This document shows positions 22,301 through 33,361 of a DNA stretch of 64,000 nt, piece by piece. Both the position numbers and the translations under genes were made by a program. Numbering within the stretch: the first letter of the stretch is position 1; the number at the start of each line of letters is the position of its first letter. Below the pieces are notes generated by a model. The model ran no database searches. It was not told the origin of the DNA and was given only the letters and a program-made list of their open reading frames with translations. The stretch is from Cynocephalus volans (lineage: Eukaryota; Chordata; Mammalia; Dermoptera; Cynocephalidae), in assembly GCF_027409185.1 (NCBI RefSeq), contig NC_084463.1, positions 108,982,133-109,046,132 of the forward strand, in the 5' to 3' direction.

Positions 22301-22689
22301 ATAATTTGGTTTGTGCCTTCTTCTCTCTCCATATATCTCAGTGGATAATTAGCAAGACAGACACTTAAAGAAAATGAGTCTGTCTTCCTGGGTAATCTCA
22401 GAGCTCTGTGACTCAGACCCAATGCAGGCATGTCAACACACTCTCTGCTGCTCCCCGCAGGCATCATGCTGTGAAAGGGCTCTTTAGTGGTCACTGAAAG
22501 TCTGCCACAAGGACATTGATAGGAATATAAACATGCTTCAGGGATGCATTGTCATTAGAGCTTGTCCTAGTTAACTCAAGCCAGATTGCCCACGAATCCT
22601 TGTTAACAACACAATGGGCTGCAGTGAGAGGCGTGGTGGCCAGAGGACTGGGAGTGACAGGACACATTTGGAGGCCTAGGTTCATTTTG
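19366..22689. other. Mostly unique DNA; possible regulatory core at 19,775-19,865
   Basis: No repeat or gene is recognised over 3.3 kb. At 19,775-19,865 a repeat-free cluster (TTTTAATTAGCTACTATTC, CTATTAATTTAGCTTC, TTATCAATTTAGTTGC) looks like conserved homeodomain-rich regulatory DNA. A CTTCC/CCCT run lies at 20,411-20,436. Frames such as 21,360-21,701 and 22,069-22,494 have no supporting features. Confidence 0.4.
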
Positions 22690-23070
22690 GAAAAAGACCC
22701 AGATGAACTAGAATGAAGGATTTAGAAATGTGTCATCTGAGGAGGAGTTCAAGAGGAATGGGGATGTTTAGGCTGCAGAAGATGCGCAGGGCTGTGGAGG
22801 TCACCTTCAAACCTGAGGGGCTCTTATGTGGTAGCAGGAACAGCCTTTAAACAGTTCCAAAATGGCCACTGAGGAGCAGATATCAGTTAATATGAAGAAT
22901 TTTCCAGCACTTGTGTGTTTCCAGAGTGGAATTCATCTGCCTCGGGAGGTAGGGAGCCCCTCCCAGGAAGCACGTCATTGGAGGTGGGAGGCTGTGGGTG
23001 GGGTCCCTGCACTGGGCTGGGGAGGAGTTGGGCTGAAGGAACAGTTCAGAAAGTCCATGATTCTGCAAAT
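22690..23070 (+). mobile_element. L3/CR1 LINE 3' fragment, sense
   Basis: Matches the CR1/L3 tail in order: 'GGAATGGGGATGTTTAGGCTGCAGAAGATG', 'CAGAGTGGAATTCATCTGCCTCGGGAGGTAGGGAGC' (L3: AAAGTGGAATGGGCTGCCTCGGGAGGTAGTGAG), 'TCATTGGAGGTGGGAGG', and the terminal 'AGAAAGTCCATGATTCTGC'. This is one of at least three L3/CR1 relics here. Confidence 0.75.
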
Positions 23071-23394
23071 TTGGGTTTGGGGAAAGTATCTGCCCACTAT
23101 TTTCTCATTCATTGCTGAAGGGTGACTGTGGAATTATGATTGTTATTGAGGGCTTGTTACCTGCCCCTGTTCAGATTTGATCAACCAAGCCATGAGGACG
23201 TTTGAACACGTCTCCCAGAGATAGTTCGTCAGATGGCATTTGCTGTCATTCCACTCCATTCTGACCTTTGTTCTTGCCAAAGTACAGTCACTGCCCAGCT
23301 CTTGAGTGAGGGAGACACAGTTGCTGTGTGGACCATGACGGTGCCTGGGTTCTGTGAGCCCCGTCAAGCATCCAGAAGCCCCTGTTCACAACTT

Positions 23395-24002
23395 CACTAC
23401 TAACTCTGGGTCTCTTTTCACATCCTTCCCTCCTGTAGACCTCTTCTCTCTCCATTCACCTGGATCCACTCCAGCTTTAAGTCCATGTACGGTAACCATC
23501 TCCACTGTGAGGTATGATAGGCATCTCAAACTTAATACGATCAGACAGAACTCATTCCACTGCCAAGCCCCAGCTTGGTCTCCCCCAGCAAGTGAAGCCA
23601 CCGTCACTCTAGTTACTGAAGCCAAAAGTTATTCTTGGCCCTTCCCCCACTTTTCTTCACCCTTCACAGCTAACTGGATCCTAGCAATGCTAACTCTGAA
23701 ACATATTTCATATTGACCCATCTCTCTCCATCTTCTCTGCCACCACCTTATTTAACATCCTCTAACCAACCTTCCTGCTTCCCCTTTTACTCCGTTTTGA
23801 GTCATTCTTTACACAAAAGACAGAGTGACCCTTTAAACATATAATCAGATATCATTCCCCAGCTGAAAACCTGTCCATGGCATCCTGGGGCACCTAGAAT
23901 AAATGGGTTTCTTCTCGTGGGCCCCAAGGTCCCACAGGGCCTGGCCCCTGCTTCTCCCTTTCCCCCATCAACCTGGATTTTGGACCCAGTCCTGCAATTC
24001 AC
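23395..24002 (+). mobile_element. L2 LINE, sense, left part (split by MLT1)
   Basis: Contains L2 words: 'CTTCCTGCTTCCCCTTTTACTCC', 'CACAAAAGACAGAGTGACCCTTTAAACATATAATCAGAT', 'CATTCCCCAGCTGAAAACCTGTCCATGGCATCC', 'GCCCCAAGGTCCCACAGGGCCTGGCCCCTG'. It is interrupted at 24,002 and resumes at about 24,412, where the following L2 segment (GCTCTTCCC-type, then the 3' tail) appears. Non-coding now. Confidence 0.7.
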
Positions 24003-24406
24003 TGCTGTAGACTGGATGCCTTCCAACCTCATGGAAGTTCAAATACCCACTGTACCTGTTGAGGATGGGAAATCCTATTAACATGACTGAAAGGTGGGGC
24101 CTTGAAGAGGTGATTGGATTATAGGACCATGCCATAGTGAATAGATTAATAATGGTGGTCAGGGGGTGTGGTTCTGAGGGCTTTAAAAAGGAGAGTACAT
24201 AAGGAGCTCTCTCTCTGCTCTGCCGTTTTCTGCCATGTGAGACCCCTGCATTGCTATAAAGCCACCACCAAAGAAGACCCTCACCAGATGTGATTCCTGG
24301 ACTTTGGACTTCCCAGCCTCTGAAACTGTATGTGATAAATTTCATTTTCTTATAAATTACTTAGTTCCATGTATTTGGTTATAAGCAACAGAAATGGACT
24401 AATATA
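24003..24406 (+). mobile_element. MLT1-type solo LTR inserted in L2
   Basis: Starts TGCTGTAGACTGGATGCC, includes 'GATGGGAAATCCTATTAACATGACTGAAAGGTGGGGCCTTG', 'GAGGTGATTGGATTATAGGACC', 'GACCCTCACCAGATGTG', 'TTCCCAGCCTCTGAAACTG' and ends 'AATGGACTAATATA'. Flanks TTCAC (23,998-24,002) and TTTAC (24,407-24,411) are a target duplication with one mismatch. Younger than the L2 it splits. Confidence 0.85.
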
Positions 24407-24411
24407 TTTAC

Positions 24412-24772
24412 CAAGCTCTTTCCCGGCTCCCCCTGCCTTAAACATTCTTCCTCTGGCTCTTCCCATGGTTGGCTTCTCTTTAGCCTCCAAGTTTCCTCAG
24501 AAAAGCTCTTCAAGAGGGTTCCTACCCTCTTATTCTCTATCACATCACTCTATAAATTTCCTTCCTCGCTCTAATCATAATATATAATTATTTTACATAT
24601 TTGTAAAGATGGCCATCATCTTTATACCCACGCCTCCAAGAAGACTACAATCCCCTTAAAAAGGCAATGATCTTGACTGTCTTTCACATCATTTTATGTC
24701 CAGTGCCTATCACAGTGCCTGGCACATGGTAGATGGTCAATAACTATTGCTTGAGTGAATAATGACTGAGTC
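24412..24772 (+). mobile_element. L2 LINE 3' end, sense, right part
   Basis: Resumes the split L2: 'TTCCTCTGGCTCTTCCCATGGTTGGCTTCTC', then the L2 tail 'CAGTGCCTATCACAGTGCCTGGCACATGGTAGATGGTCAATAACTATTGCTTGAGTGAATAATGA'. The closing GAGTGAATAATGA corresponds to the terminal TGAATGAATGA repeat of L2. Confidence 0.8.
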
Positions 24773-26039
24773 CCTCAATCCAGTTCTTCTTGGTGAACAC
24801 GATTTGTACAACTTTGCACAAATCCTTCATTCTGGTGCCACAGGGTCTGATGCTGGTTACCTTGGTGGAAGAAGATTTTGGGAATGGCCAGACTGTTGTT
24901 CCCCTCCAGGCAATCAGAATGTACCATAGGAAAGATATTCCTGCCAAGATTTAACATGGGGTGGGGTAGACAACAAAGTCTCAGGGTCAAGAACTGGCCT
25001 AAAGAACCAGTGAGCATAAAGTTGATATGAAACTTAACTGGCTGAAGGACTAAGGTCTCCTGACTAAGTTCTGTACTGCTCGGGGCTAGAGAGTGAAGCT
25101 ACAACCAGGTACCTACTTCTGGAAGAAAACCTGTTTTAAAAAAAGTTAGCCATTTGAATGGGCTTGGGGAGCTTTTCCACTAGAAGCCTTTTCTTCCGAA
25201 GTTCCAAAAAAAACAATGAGGACCCTGAGTAAGAACTGCCTCTCCTCTCCTGGGACCAAGAGCAGGCAGCCGACTGAGAGATGGGCAGCCCATGGAGGTG
25301 GTCCTTGGCTACAGGCTAAATCCCAGAGCGGAAGTCTCCCATCTTGCACCATGGAATGGGCCTGAGCCTGCAGAAACAGTGTGCGCTTCCTGAACCAGGG
25401 TGATGTCAGTAGGATGGGGGAAAACATCACTGCATCTAATGTTCCTCTCAAGCAGTAAGTTATGGCAAGAGCTAGAGGTATGCAAGAAAGGGAGGTGTAG
25501 ACTGCTCCAGCAGCTGCCTTTGAACTCCATGTTCTCAGCTGCATGGCTACCCATGCCACCTGATGATGAAATATGGGGAAAGAAAACAGTTATAGTGATT
25601 CCTAACCCCCAAGTGCTCTGCAGTGGAAATGAGAACACATCTACTTGGAAGGGACTGTCTACATGAATACCTGAGGAAGCAATGGAGCCTCTTTTCTCTC
25701 TTTGGTCAAAAATACATTCAAAGGCTTCTAAAGACTGCTCTAGACAATGACCAGTTAAAGTACTGAGAATTTGTTTTTATCATGCAAAGTCCTTCAGAAT
25801 GCAGCTTTCCTTGATATGGCGTGATTGGATCTTACGTTTACCCAAGTTTGTCAACATGCAGAATAATCCCACTTCCTCCTGAAACGTCAAGCCCTAAACT
25901 TGCCAAAATTACCACTCTAGGCTCTTGCTGAGAGACAGAGTTCATGAGACAATTGGCCTTTTGAAACTCCAAGATCAAACTTTATCGTGGTCTCAGGCCT
26001 GAACCTGGAGAGGCATGCAGTGTGAATGATACCCTTGAG
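24773..26039. other. Unique DNA, no supported gene
   Basis: No recognised repeat. The minus-strand frames at 25,146-25,638 are overlapping frames of one GC-balanced stretch without a domain. I see no promoter or exon pair. Confidence 0.4.
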
Positions 26040-26275
26040 CCTGGGGGCGGGGTTCACATCCTGCTTCTGCTATTTTTAGCTGTGTAACCTTGGACACATT
26101 TCTTAATCTCTCTGTGCCTTGATTTACTTCTCGGTAGAGATAATAATAGTACAAACTTCATGGGTTGTCATAAGGATTAAAAGAATTACTATGTATTAAT
26201 ATGAATTAACATGTAAGTGCTTAGAATGGTGTATGGCACGTGGTAAGTGCTGTAAATGTTGCTGTTATGACATCA
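26040..26275 (+). mobile_element. MIR SINE, sense
   Basis: 'GGTTCACATCCTGCTTCTGC', 'AGCTGTGTAACCTTGGACACATTTCTTAATCTCTCTGTGCC', 'GATAATAATAGTACAAACTTCATGGG', 'GTAAGTGCTTAGAATGGTGTATGGCACGTGGTAAGTGCTG' follow the MIR order head to tail. Confidence 0.9.
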
Positions 26276-27734
26276 TGGCTCTGAAGAAGGGCTTCAGGTA
26301 AAAGACAGAGATCCCTTCCACTAATATAGCTAAAAGTGCATCTTACAAGAGGACTTTGATGTCTGGGAAACTCAATGTAAACCAATGCTTGGACCAGGAA
26401 ATATTGGTTGCCACCTCCACGCAAGGGTTTCTTCCTCAGGGTCTGGAGAGGGGGTTGGTTGCTCTCCATCTTCCATTACACCTGCTTTGCTCCTTGGTCA
26501 GACTGGAAATGCTGACTCCTAGGACTTTTCAACTGCTCCTGGGGATGGAGAAAACTTTCTGTGCTGATGAAGAAAGTCTTTCCTAAACAACAGCTTGGTT
26601 TTAAGATCTTGCCTGCAGAGAAAGATTCAAAGATTGTTGTTTTGGTCCCCCAAGGGCAGGGAGACTTAGGTAACACCTCTGTATAAAAACCATGGGTATG
26701 GTATGAGATACTGCAGAATCTAGTTGAGTGAGGGACATCATAAGCCTGTCCCGGGGGAGGGGGACGCACTGTATCTGTGGCCCAGCCCTCCAGGCCAAGC
26801 CAGGAACCAGTGCTGTTTTGGGGAAGAGGTCCTTGGAGGTCTTCACCCTGTGTTCCCAGGGTCCAGCTAAGGTGTCTGGAATGGCACTGGGCAACAGGGA
26901 AGGGGACGTCTCTGAGACTGCAGCGGTGACATTGCAATGGCCCTACTAACCTTCCTGGAGGGGCAGCGGTGGGAACTGCTATCATTCCTGCTGAGGGCTG
27001 CTCCAGATAATTTAGGGAAATATGGAGAACGGACATAATAAGAACAGAGTTGAGTTAAACTAGCTAGCGATGGAAGAAGGTGGTCACAAAAATGCAAGAC
27101 AGCCACTGAATATGGCCTTCCTTTGAAGAACAAAGGCAGAGAAAATTGGCTCACCAATGAGAATTAAGTGATAACAATGTACTGAACAGAATCAAAATCA
27201 GTTCTAAGCCAGCTCAGAATCCTGAAGAGTAAAACTGAACTATGTAAAACGTTTGAATAGTGAAAATTTTACTTTAAAATACTTTTGTAAAGCAATTTTA
27301 CTGCTTGTAGAGATGAAGCAAACACAAAGCCCAGAAAGCAGTCTTGTCTTCGGGTTGCCTGTGCTTCCCAGACACCACGGGTTCCTCTGGAAGCCTCTGC
27401 CCTGGGCCTTCATCACAGCCAGAAGACAGTGAGGGGCAGCTCCCTTCTCAAGCTGTGAGTCCTCTTGTCTCTACAACTAAAGTGTTGCCTTCTTTAGGCT
27501 CCCAAAACCAAGGTTGGAATTTAAGACCTAAATGTAAACCTCTGTGCCTAGACACTTTCAGACTTCAGATTCAGTTGGGCAATGCTAGATTTATCTTGAT
27601 TGGCCTAGGATCCAACCCCAGGAACATCTCCCCTCCCCTAACCCCTAGGGACCAGCCAGTTGCTGTGGAGTATACTATAAAGCAAATGTATTTCACAGGT
27701 CCTAGTTCCCTGTAGTTTCAGGTTTAGCCTAACC
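26276..27734. other. Unique DNA, no supported gene
   Basis: Contains the longest minus-strand frame of the GC-rich half (26,476-27,036, 186 codons), but its translation is proline/serine/cysteine-mixed without domain, signal or conserved motif. The centre of the frame overlaps no recognised repeat. Treated as chance. Confidence 0.4.
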
Positions 27735-28240
27735 TTTTGAAATTACATATAGAAATGTTAACCTTGCAAAAGACAGGAAACTTTCCCCAGGCTAAAGTCT
27801 CTGTTGTAAGATGTAGAATTGTAACACAGCAAGGTTGCTGGCTCAAGGACAGACAAGTTACTCGATTGATATGTAAAGATACTGGGGAAATTGCTGTAGG
27901 GGGAAACAGTGTTTGCTAAGATCAAGCTTTTGCTGGTGGATCGACTTAACCTCTTGCAAATTGCATTATGGAATGTCACTTTGCTTGTTTCACTGATGTT
28001 ACCAGCCTCTATTGTTAAACTATAACCCCACCTATGTTCTTTTTCTGTAACTTCCTGGTCTGGAGAATAAATGCAGGCCATGAATCCCAGTTTGTGGTTA
28101 ATTTCCAAAGGAAGGAATGCCTCTCTCTTGAGGGTTCTGGGAAATTAACCCCTTTGGGGTCTCTCACTGCTCAGAAGAGATGGGCTTTGAGTAATCCTTT
28201 TTGCTGCTCTGTCACCGAGGGGAAGAGAGGTGACAAATCC
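27735..28240 (+). mobile_element. Probable solo LTR of an unassigned ERV
   Basis: Structure resembles a class I (gammaretrovirus-like) LTR on the plus strand: a U3-like stretch, then 'AACTATAACCCCACCTATGTTC', 'TAACTTCCTGGTCTGGAGAATAAATGC' with AATAAA at 28,066-28,071, and an R/U5-like run 'GCCTCTCTCTTGAGGGTTCTGGG ... CCCCTTTGGGGTCTCTCACTGC'. No primer-binding site or gag follows, so it would be a solo copy. Boundaries are approximate and I found no target duplication. It may be lineage-specific. The alternative is non-repetitive DNA with a chance AATAAA. Confidence 0.4.
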
Positions 28241-28269
28241 ATGTGAGGCAAAGCAACAAGTTGCATCAG

Positions 28270-28282
28270 TTTTTTTTTTTTT
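28270..28282. repeat. Poly(T) run
   Basis: Thirteen consecutive T next to the LTR-like unit. Could be a decayed antisense poly(A) tail, but no element is recognised to its right. Confidence 0.8.
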
Positions 28283-31200
28283 CAGGAAGAGCACAGTTAG
28301 GTTTTTTGCTCTTCACTTTACTGTGGCTTGGTGGGATATTGGCAACCAGACACAAAACTGCCCTGGGTCAAGAACAATGCAGAATGGACATTCAGGGCAA
28401 TGGCCCTTGGTCTTGGCCTAAAGGGACAGAAAACCTAGCTGTACAAAGCTGTGGCCCATAGAAGGTGGATGCAGTGAATGCCCAGTAGCCCAGCACAGGA
28501 GGCAGGGGCATCAACATCTGGACCTCACTCTCCCACCTCTGATCTCCTATCATTGCCTCCATTGACAAGATCCCAACAATCCAGAGGCCAAGGGACCTGT
28601 TAATGTAGTCCCTAAAGACTGGCCTCTCTGAGTGGAGAAGACAGAGCAGGCAGAGTGGTTGTGAAGAGGCAGATGGAAAATATCCAGCCCAGGGTCATTT
28701 CCCAGAGGCCACAGCTTCCTGGTCTCCAGCCAAGTGCAGCCATTATAGGATACAACTTCCCTGGCCAATTTCAAAGCTCTGCTTACTGCTGGGAATGCAT
28801 GTTTGAACAAAGCCTTTATTCTCTATTCCAACAGCAGGGCCGGAATTTAAAAAGCTTCATTTTCAAGACTGGCTGCTTTTGATCTGTCTAACCTGGAACT
28901 TACATTTTGGAGCCAAACAGAATTATTTAAACAAAGCATTTCAGTGATAAGCACAAAATGTGTTTTGTTTTGTTTTGTTTTGTTTTTCTTCCCCCCTTCC
29001 CAACATCGCACAACCCTACTCAAAATATAAGGGCTATTCTGTGGCTAACTTTTAAAATCACAGCCTCTCTCAGCTTCTGTTTCCTTGGGTCTTTGCTTCT
29101 TCAGCTTGCATCTTCATCCAGGTTTGTTTGTGTCCAGGCCACAGAAGGGACCCATTTTATCTCAGAGTGGCCTGGAGAAACAAACCATTCTATTGAGCAG
29201 TCCTTCCCTCCTCTGACTCCTGCTTTCAGGTCTGGCAGAACCATATGTTGTCATCTAGTTTTCTTTATTAACTATACTTTGTTTTCATTTTGCTCCCCCA
29301 ACCTCCAACCCATTTTTTTCTTTTCTCTGATTTAAGCCCTTCTCTGATATCATCTTCTGTTCTCTTTAGCTGAACTTGTCCCCAGCTCCAAGCTTGCATT
29401 TATCTCTTTTATCATGTTCCTCCTGCCTCAACTTATATATTATTCAAGTTGGAGTGTTGATCAGTGTTTGCATTCCTTGGAAATAACACCTGCTCTGTGC
29501 TTTCCTAGACAGAGTATGTCCCTCTGGTCATAGCAAAGCCCAGCTCTCCATGCTATGGGGCACAGGAGGTGTCAGAGTGATTATTATTGAGGTCTTGGAG
29601 TTGGCTTCTTGATCATCGAAAGCCAGTCTGAAATGGAAGAGCTACTTTTTTTCACAGCAGTGAAAGCAAATGGAGAAAGCAAGGCTATATACCCCCCAGA
29701 CACTGAACAGGTACATCAGTTGGAAAACAAAGCCCAGATATAGCCTGGTCCAAGTGTGTTCTATACAAATAAATAAAAAATAACATGGAAATTCTTTCTA
29801 GAAAGAGCTAAAATTCTATCAAAATGATTCTATACAAATAAAATGAAGGTTTAGATAAAGGAGAGCTAACAGAATGCATCTTATGATAGGAAGGATGGTC
29901 AGCCTTGCCTGGTCTGGGGTGGGAAAAGGTGCAGACCCAGTAAAATGTTATAAAATTACTTCACCTTTCAATTAGTGGTTGGTTCTGGACCTTTGCTCAA
30001 GCTTACTTAACAGAACCACTAATTTAGGGCCAAGAGAAATGTGAATAGTACTCAATTTAAAAACAGAATTCTCTACCAAAAGACGATATCACCGTGAAAG
30101 TAAGAGCCTTTTGAATATAGGGAATATTCCATTTTCAGGTCCAAGGAATGGGCAGAATCAAAGCCATTGTCTTAGTTGGCTTTTCTGCAGTGAGACAGCA
30201 ACCAGCCCTCCATCAGGCACTAGCTCCCTGCTCTTTCTTGCCAGAGGTGACAGGACTGCAGCTCTCACCTCTGCCTCCGATAGCACTACTAGTGAAGGGA
30301 AATCTCCACTTAGCAACTGAGGCCAGGATTCTCACCAGGTGAACAGAACACACTCCCCTAAAACTGGCTCATTAAATCCTGAGAGAACACTTAAAGCTCA
30401 GAGATGGTTTATGGGCTCCTGATAGGACTTGAAATCATCATCAAGAAGGGAGGAAGACCTTGAAGATCCTATGTTAACTCCAGTTTAAAAATAAAATCCA
30501 GACAATTTTTACTAGATACACTTTGGCCAGCAGCTTTCCCCAAGGGAAGAACATTGAAGGTACTAAGAAAATATTTGCAGAACCACTCAGCCAGGGGCAA
30601 CACATGCCAGTGTTATCTCTGACCCATTCAGAACCACAATGGTGTCTTCTACGTTAATCACAAGAAGCACATGTACTACCTTAAGCCACTGACTGGATTT
30701 ATATGCAATACAGCACATGCTCAGTTGGCCAAGTGGGGGACATTTTGGAGGCCTAACTGACAATCCCATGGGGGTTTGGAATGAAACTAGGTTACTACTT
30801 TATAAAGGTAAAATGCAGATGTTTCTTTAGAATTTGTGTGGGAAGCCAAGAGAAGCATTTATTTACCCAGTTTGACTTTGAATGGCAAAATTATTTACCC
30901 AGGTGGAAAGGAGATACTTATAATACTAAGAGTAATGATGTATTTCCCCCTGAATTCAGCTTCATGACCTTTTCCCAAAATGTGTGCCTACCATTGCAGC
31001 AGCAGGCCAAACTCATAATTTGTATAAGGGCTTAAAGGACCTTATTAAATTCACCTCTTGTTAACATAAAAATTAATGTGCATGGGTAACATCTGTTTTT
31101 TATTGATTTAATCAATACATTGGGAATTTAGCAGCAAATTAATAGCAAGCAGTTACAAAATCTCTTATTTTTCTATGCTTAAATTAAGTTGTCTTAAACA

Positions 31201-32387
31201 ATCTATAGCAACCTAAAATAGCAAGAACACATGTGAATGACTGAAGCACTTCTGCAGTAAAGCCTTTGGCAAGTTTATTGGTAATTTTCTAAGAAAGTCT
31301 TTAGTGCAAAGTGCACATAATTATTTGGAACCTCCATTACCATATTTGGCCTTTTGTTTTCCCCTACAAATAACTGTGCCTAAATATAAGAATTTGAAGT
31401 GAAACTGAGCAAGTATTCCACAGGCTTCCATCGAGGGCATGTTCCCTGCTAAACAACCCTCACATACATCTTAAGTGGACTTCAGCTGCAGCCCACTGTC
31501 AAGCCTATTGGTGGCTGTCTTTTAATACCATGTGCAGTTTATGCTGCTTTGGAGATAACTAGCTTCAGTTCGAAACTGGTGCAGACACATGACAGGTCTC
31601 AGCGGAGCTAAAAGGCTAAAAGCTTGGCACAGCACTGTCCTTTTCCCCTTATATACCCTCACTTTAGCACTAGAAAGAGCAGCTTTGTTTTTGTACTGTT
31701 CAGCATTGGAGGGAAGCTTAGAGTTTTCTGGGGGTTTTAAGCAGGGCAGTAGATTTAGCAGTACATTTGGTTGCTATTCCTTGGCTTTGAGTCATAGGGG
31801 TTTTCTCTGTTTCTCCCTTGAGTTCAACTGGAAGGAGCTTGCTAGACATGGAACTGGAAGAGCACACGTCAAAGTTGTTCACATTTGCCTTCTTACTGGT
31901 TGCAGGAAATTTCTCTTCATAAGCGGTGGACTATAAAAGAAAAGGCCTGGATTAATTTTCAGATACAAAGCAATATACACCAATTCCAAGAAGCAAGGAA
32001 CTACAAAGTTGTCCAGGATTGAAATTAGGAGCATATGGGATATAAACTAGTCACATTGTAAATTATTATTAAGTGCCAAAGTAAGTTCCTTTAGTACCTT
32101 CAAGAAAATTGAATTATTTAGTGTTTGGTGTGCAGCAAACTATACCGGCTCAATTTCAAAACCTCTCCCATGCAAAATGAAAGTAAACGTTTGGTAACAT
32201 TTGGACAGGGAAGTCCACTTAGACATAACTGTACTCATCTCATTTCATCTTTACAGATTTCTAGACAGGCGTTGATATTTGTGTGGATACCCTGACAAGC
32301 ACATCATGATTACTCTTTCTAGCCTGGGTACAAATTTGCTGTATATGGCCCACTCTCACATTCTCACTATTCTTCTGCATTGATTCC
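28283..32387. other. Long repeat-poor stretch with a TAAT-rich patch
   Basis: About 4 kb with no clear repeat, unusual in this window. It holds a (TTTTG)n tract at 28,961-28,987, a duplicated TTCTATACAAATAAA word (about 29,758 and 29,829), and an AT-rich block at about 31,045-31,340 with many homeodomain-like words (AAAATTAATGTGC, TTGATTTAATCAATACATTGG, GCAAATTAATAGC, CATAATTATTTGG). The low repeat density suggests purifying selection on regulatory DNA, but no exon could be supported. Confidence 0.35.
28961..28987. repeat. (TTTTG)n simple repeat
   Basis: Five consecutive TTTTG-type units followed by T5. Microsatellite. Confidence 0.9.
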
Positions 32388-32562
32388 AGGAACTGGCTTC
32401 TAATCCCAGTCACACTACTTGGGCAGGTCTGTAGATCTCTTTGAGTCTTGATTCTCATTGTGAAATGGGGGAAAATAATATTTGCACATTTACTATAAGG
32501 GGTTATTATGAGAATGAGCTGAGGAGGTAACCATGAAAGTGCTGCATGAGCTTTAAAGCACG
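32388..32562 (+). mobile_element. MIR SINE fragment, sense
   Basis: 'GAACTGGCTTCTAATCCCAGTCACACTACTTGGGCAGG', 'GATCTCTTTGAGTCTTGATTCTCATTGTGAAATGGGGG', 'AGGGGTTATTATGAGAATGAG', 'GTGCTGCATGAGCTTTAAAGC' are a diverged MIR in the sense order. Confidence 0.75.
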
Positions 32563-32937
32563 AAACAAGCGGAAGGAATTTTAATAGGCAATTGTATTTT
32601 CTCAGGTCACCTGACTCCACAGTGGAGGAGAAAATGGTCTTGAATCCTGCTGTCATGAGGGAAGCAGAGTCCATTTTGACCTTATGCCCATTTTTAAAGT
32701 GATCACTTTTAATCAAATGAAGCCGAGTACAGAGTTTTTAAAAGAGCAGAGAATGTCTCAGAAGACCTACAAGGTCAAGGCCAAGGGCCAAGATATGGGG
32801 GTATAGATACAGCAAGCTATCATTTACACAGAATGATATGGGAAAGGGCTCACAAGTTTAGTACTCTGGTTAACTAAAGGGTACACTTGGGTTAATGATC
32901 AGGTTAACAATCTTCAAAGAATGTTAAAGATTACATG

Positions 32938-33361
32938 TGATATAGTTTGGATATATTTGTCCCCCCAAAGCTCATGATTGGAACTTTAATCCCCACTGTG
33001 ACAGTGTTAAGAGGGTGGGAAATCCTATTATGGTATTGAAAGGACAGTCCTTTAAGAGGTGATTAGATTGTGAGGACCATGCCCTAGTGAATGGATGAAT
33101 CCATTGATGGTTTAATGGTGGTCATGGTTATGATGGTTTTATTAGGAGAGCAAGTGAGAAGTTTAGCTCTCTCTGCTCATGCTATATTCCCCATGTGATA
33201 CGTTGCATCGTTGTAGAGCCACCACCACCAAGGCCCTCACCAGATGTGTTCCCTGGACTTTGGACTTCCCAGCCTCTGAAACTGTAAGCAGTAAACATTG
33301 TTTCTTCACAAATTACCCAGTTTCAGGTATTCTGTTAAAGCAACAGAAATGGACTAATCCA
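32938..33361 (+). mobile_element. MLT1-type solo LTR with perfect 5-bp target duplication
   Basis: Starts TGATATAGTTTGGATATATTTG and ends 'AATGGACTAATCCA'. Flanked by ACATG at 32,933-32,937 and 33,362-33,366. Internal words ('AAGAGGGTGGGAAATCCTATTATGG', 'GAGGTGATTAGATTGTGAGGACCATGCCC', 'AAGGCCCTCACCAGATGTGTTCCCTGGAC') are nearly shared with the LTRs at 24,003 and 60,743, making these copies directly comparable for age. Confidence 0.92.

Noticed and set aside
26476..27036. 186-codon minus-strand frame
   Set aside because: Longest frame of the GC half on that strand, but peptide composition is random-like and no exon pair or conserved motif is visible.
28270..28282. Poly(T) as tail of an antisense processed pseudogene
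   Set aside because: No recognisable cDNA-like sequence to its right and no target duplication.
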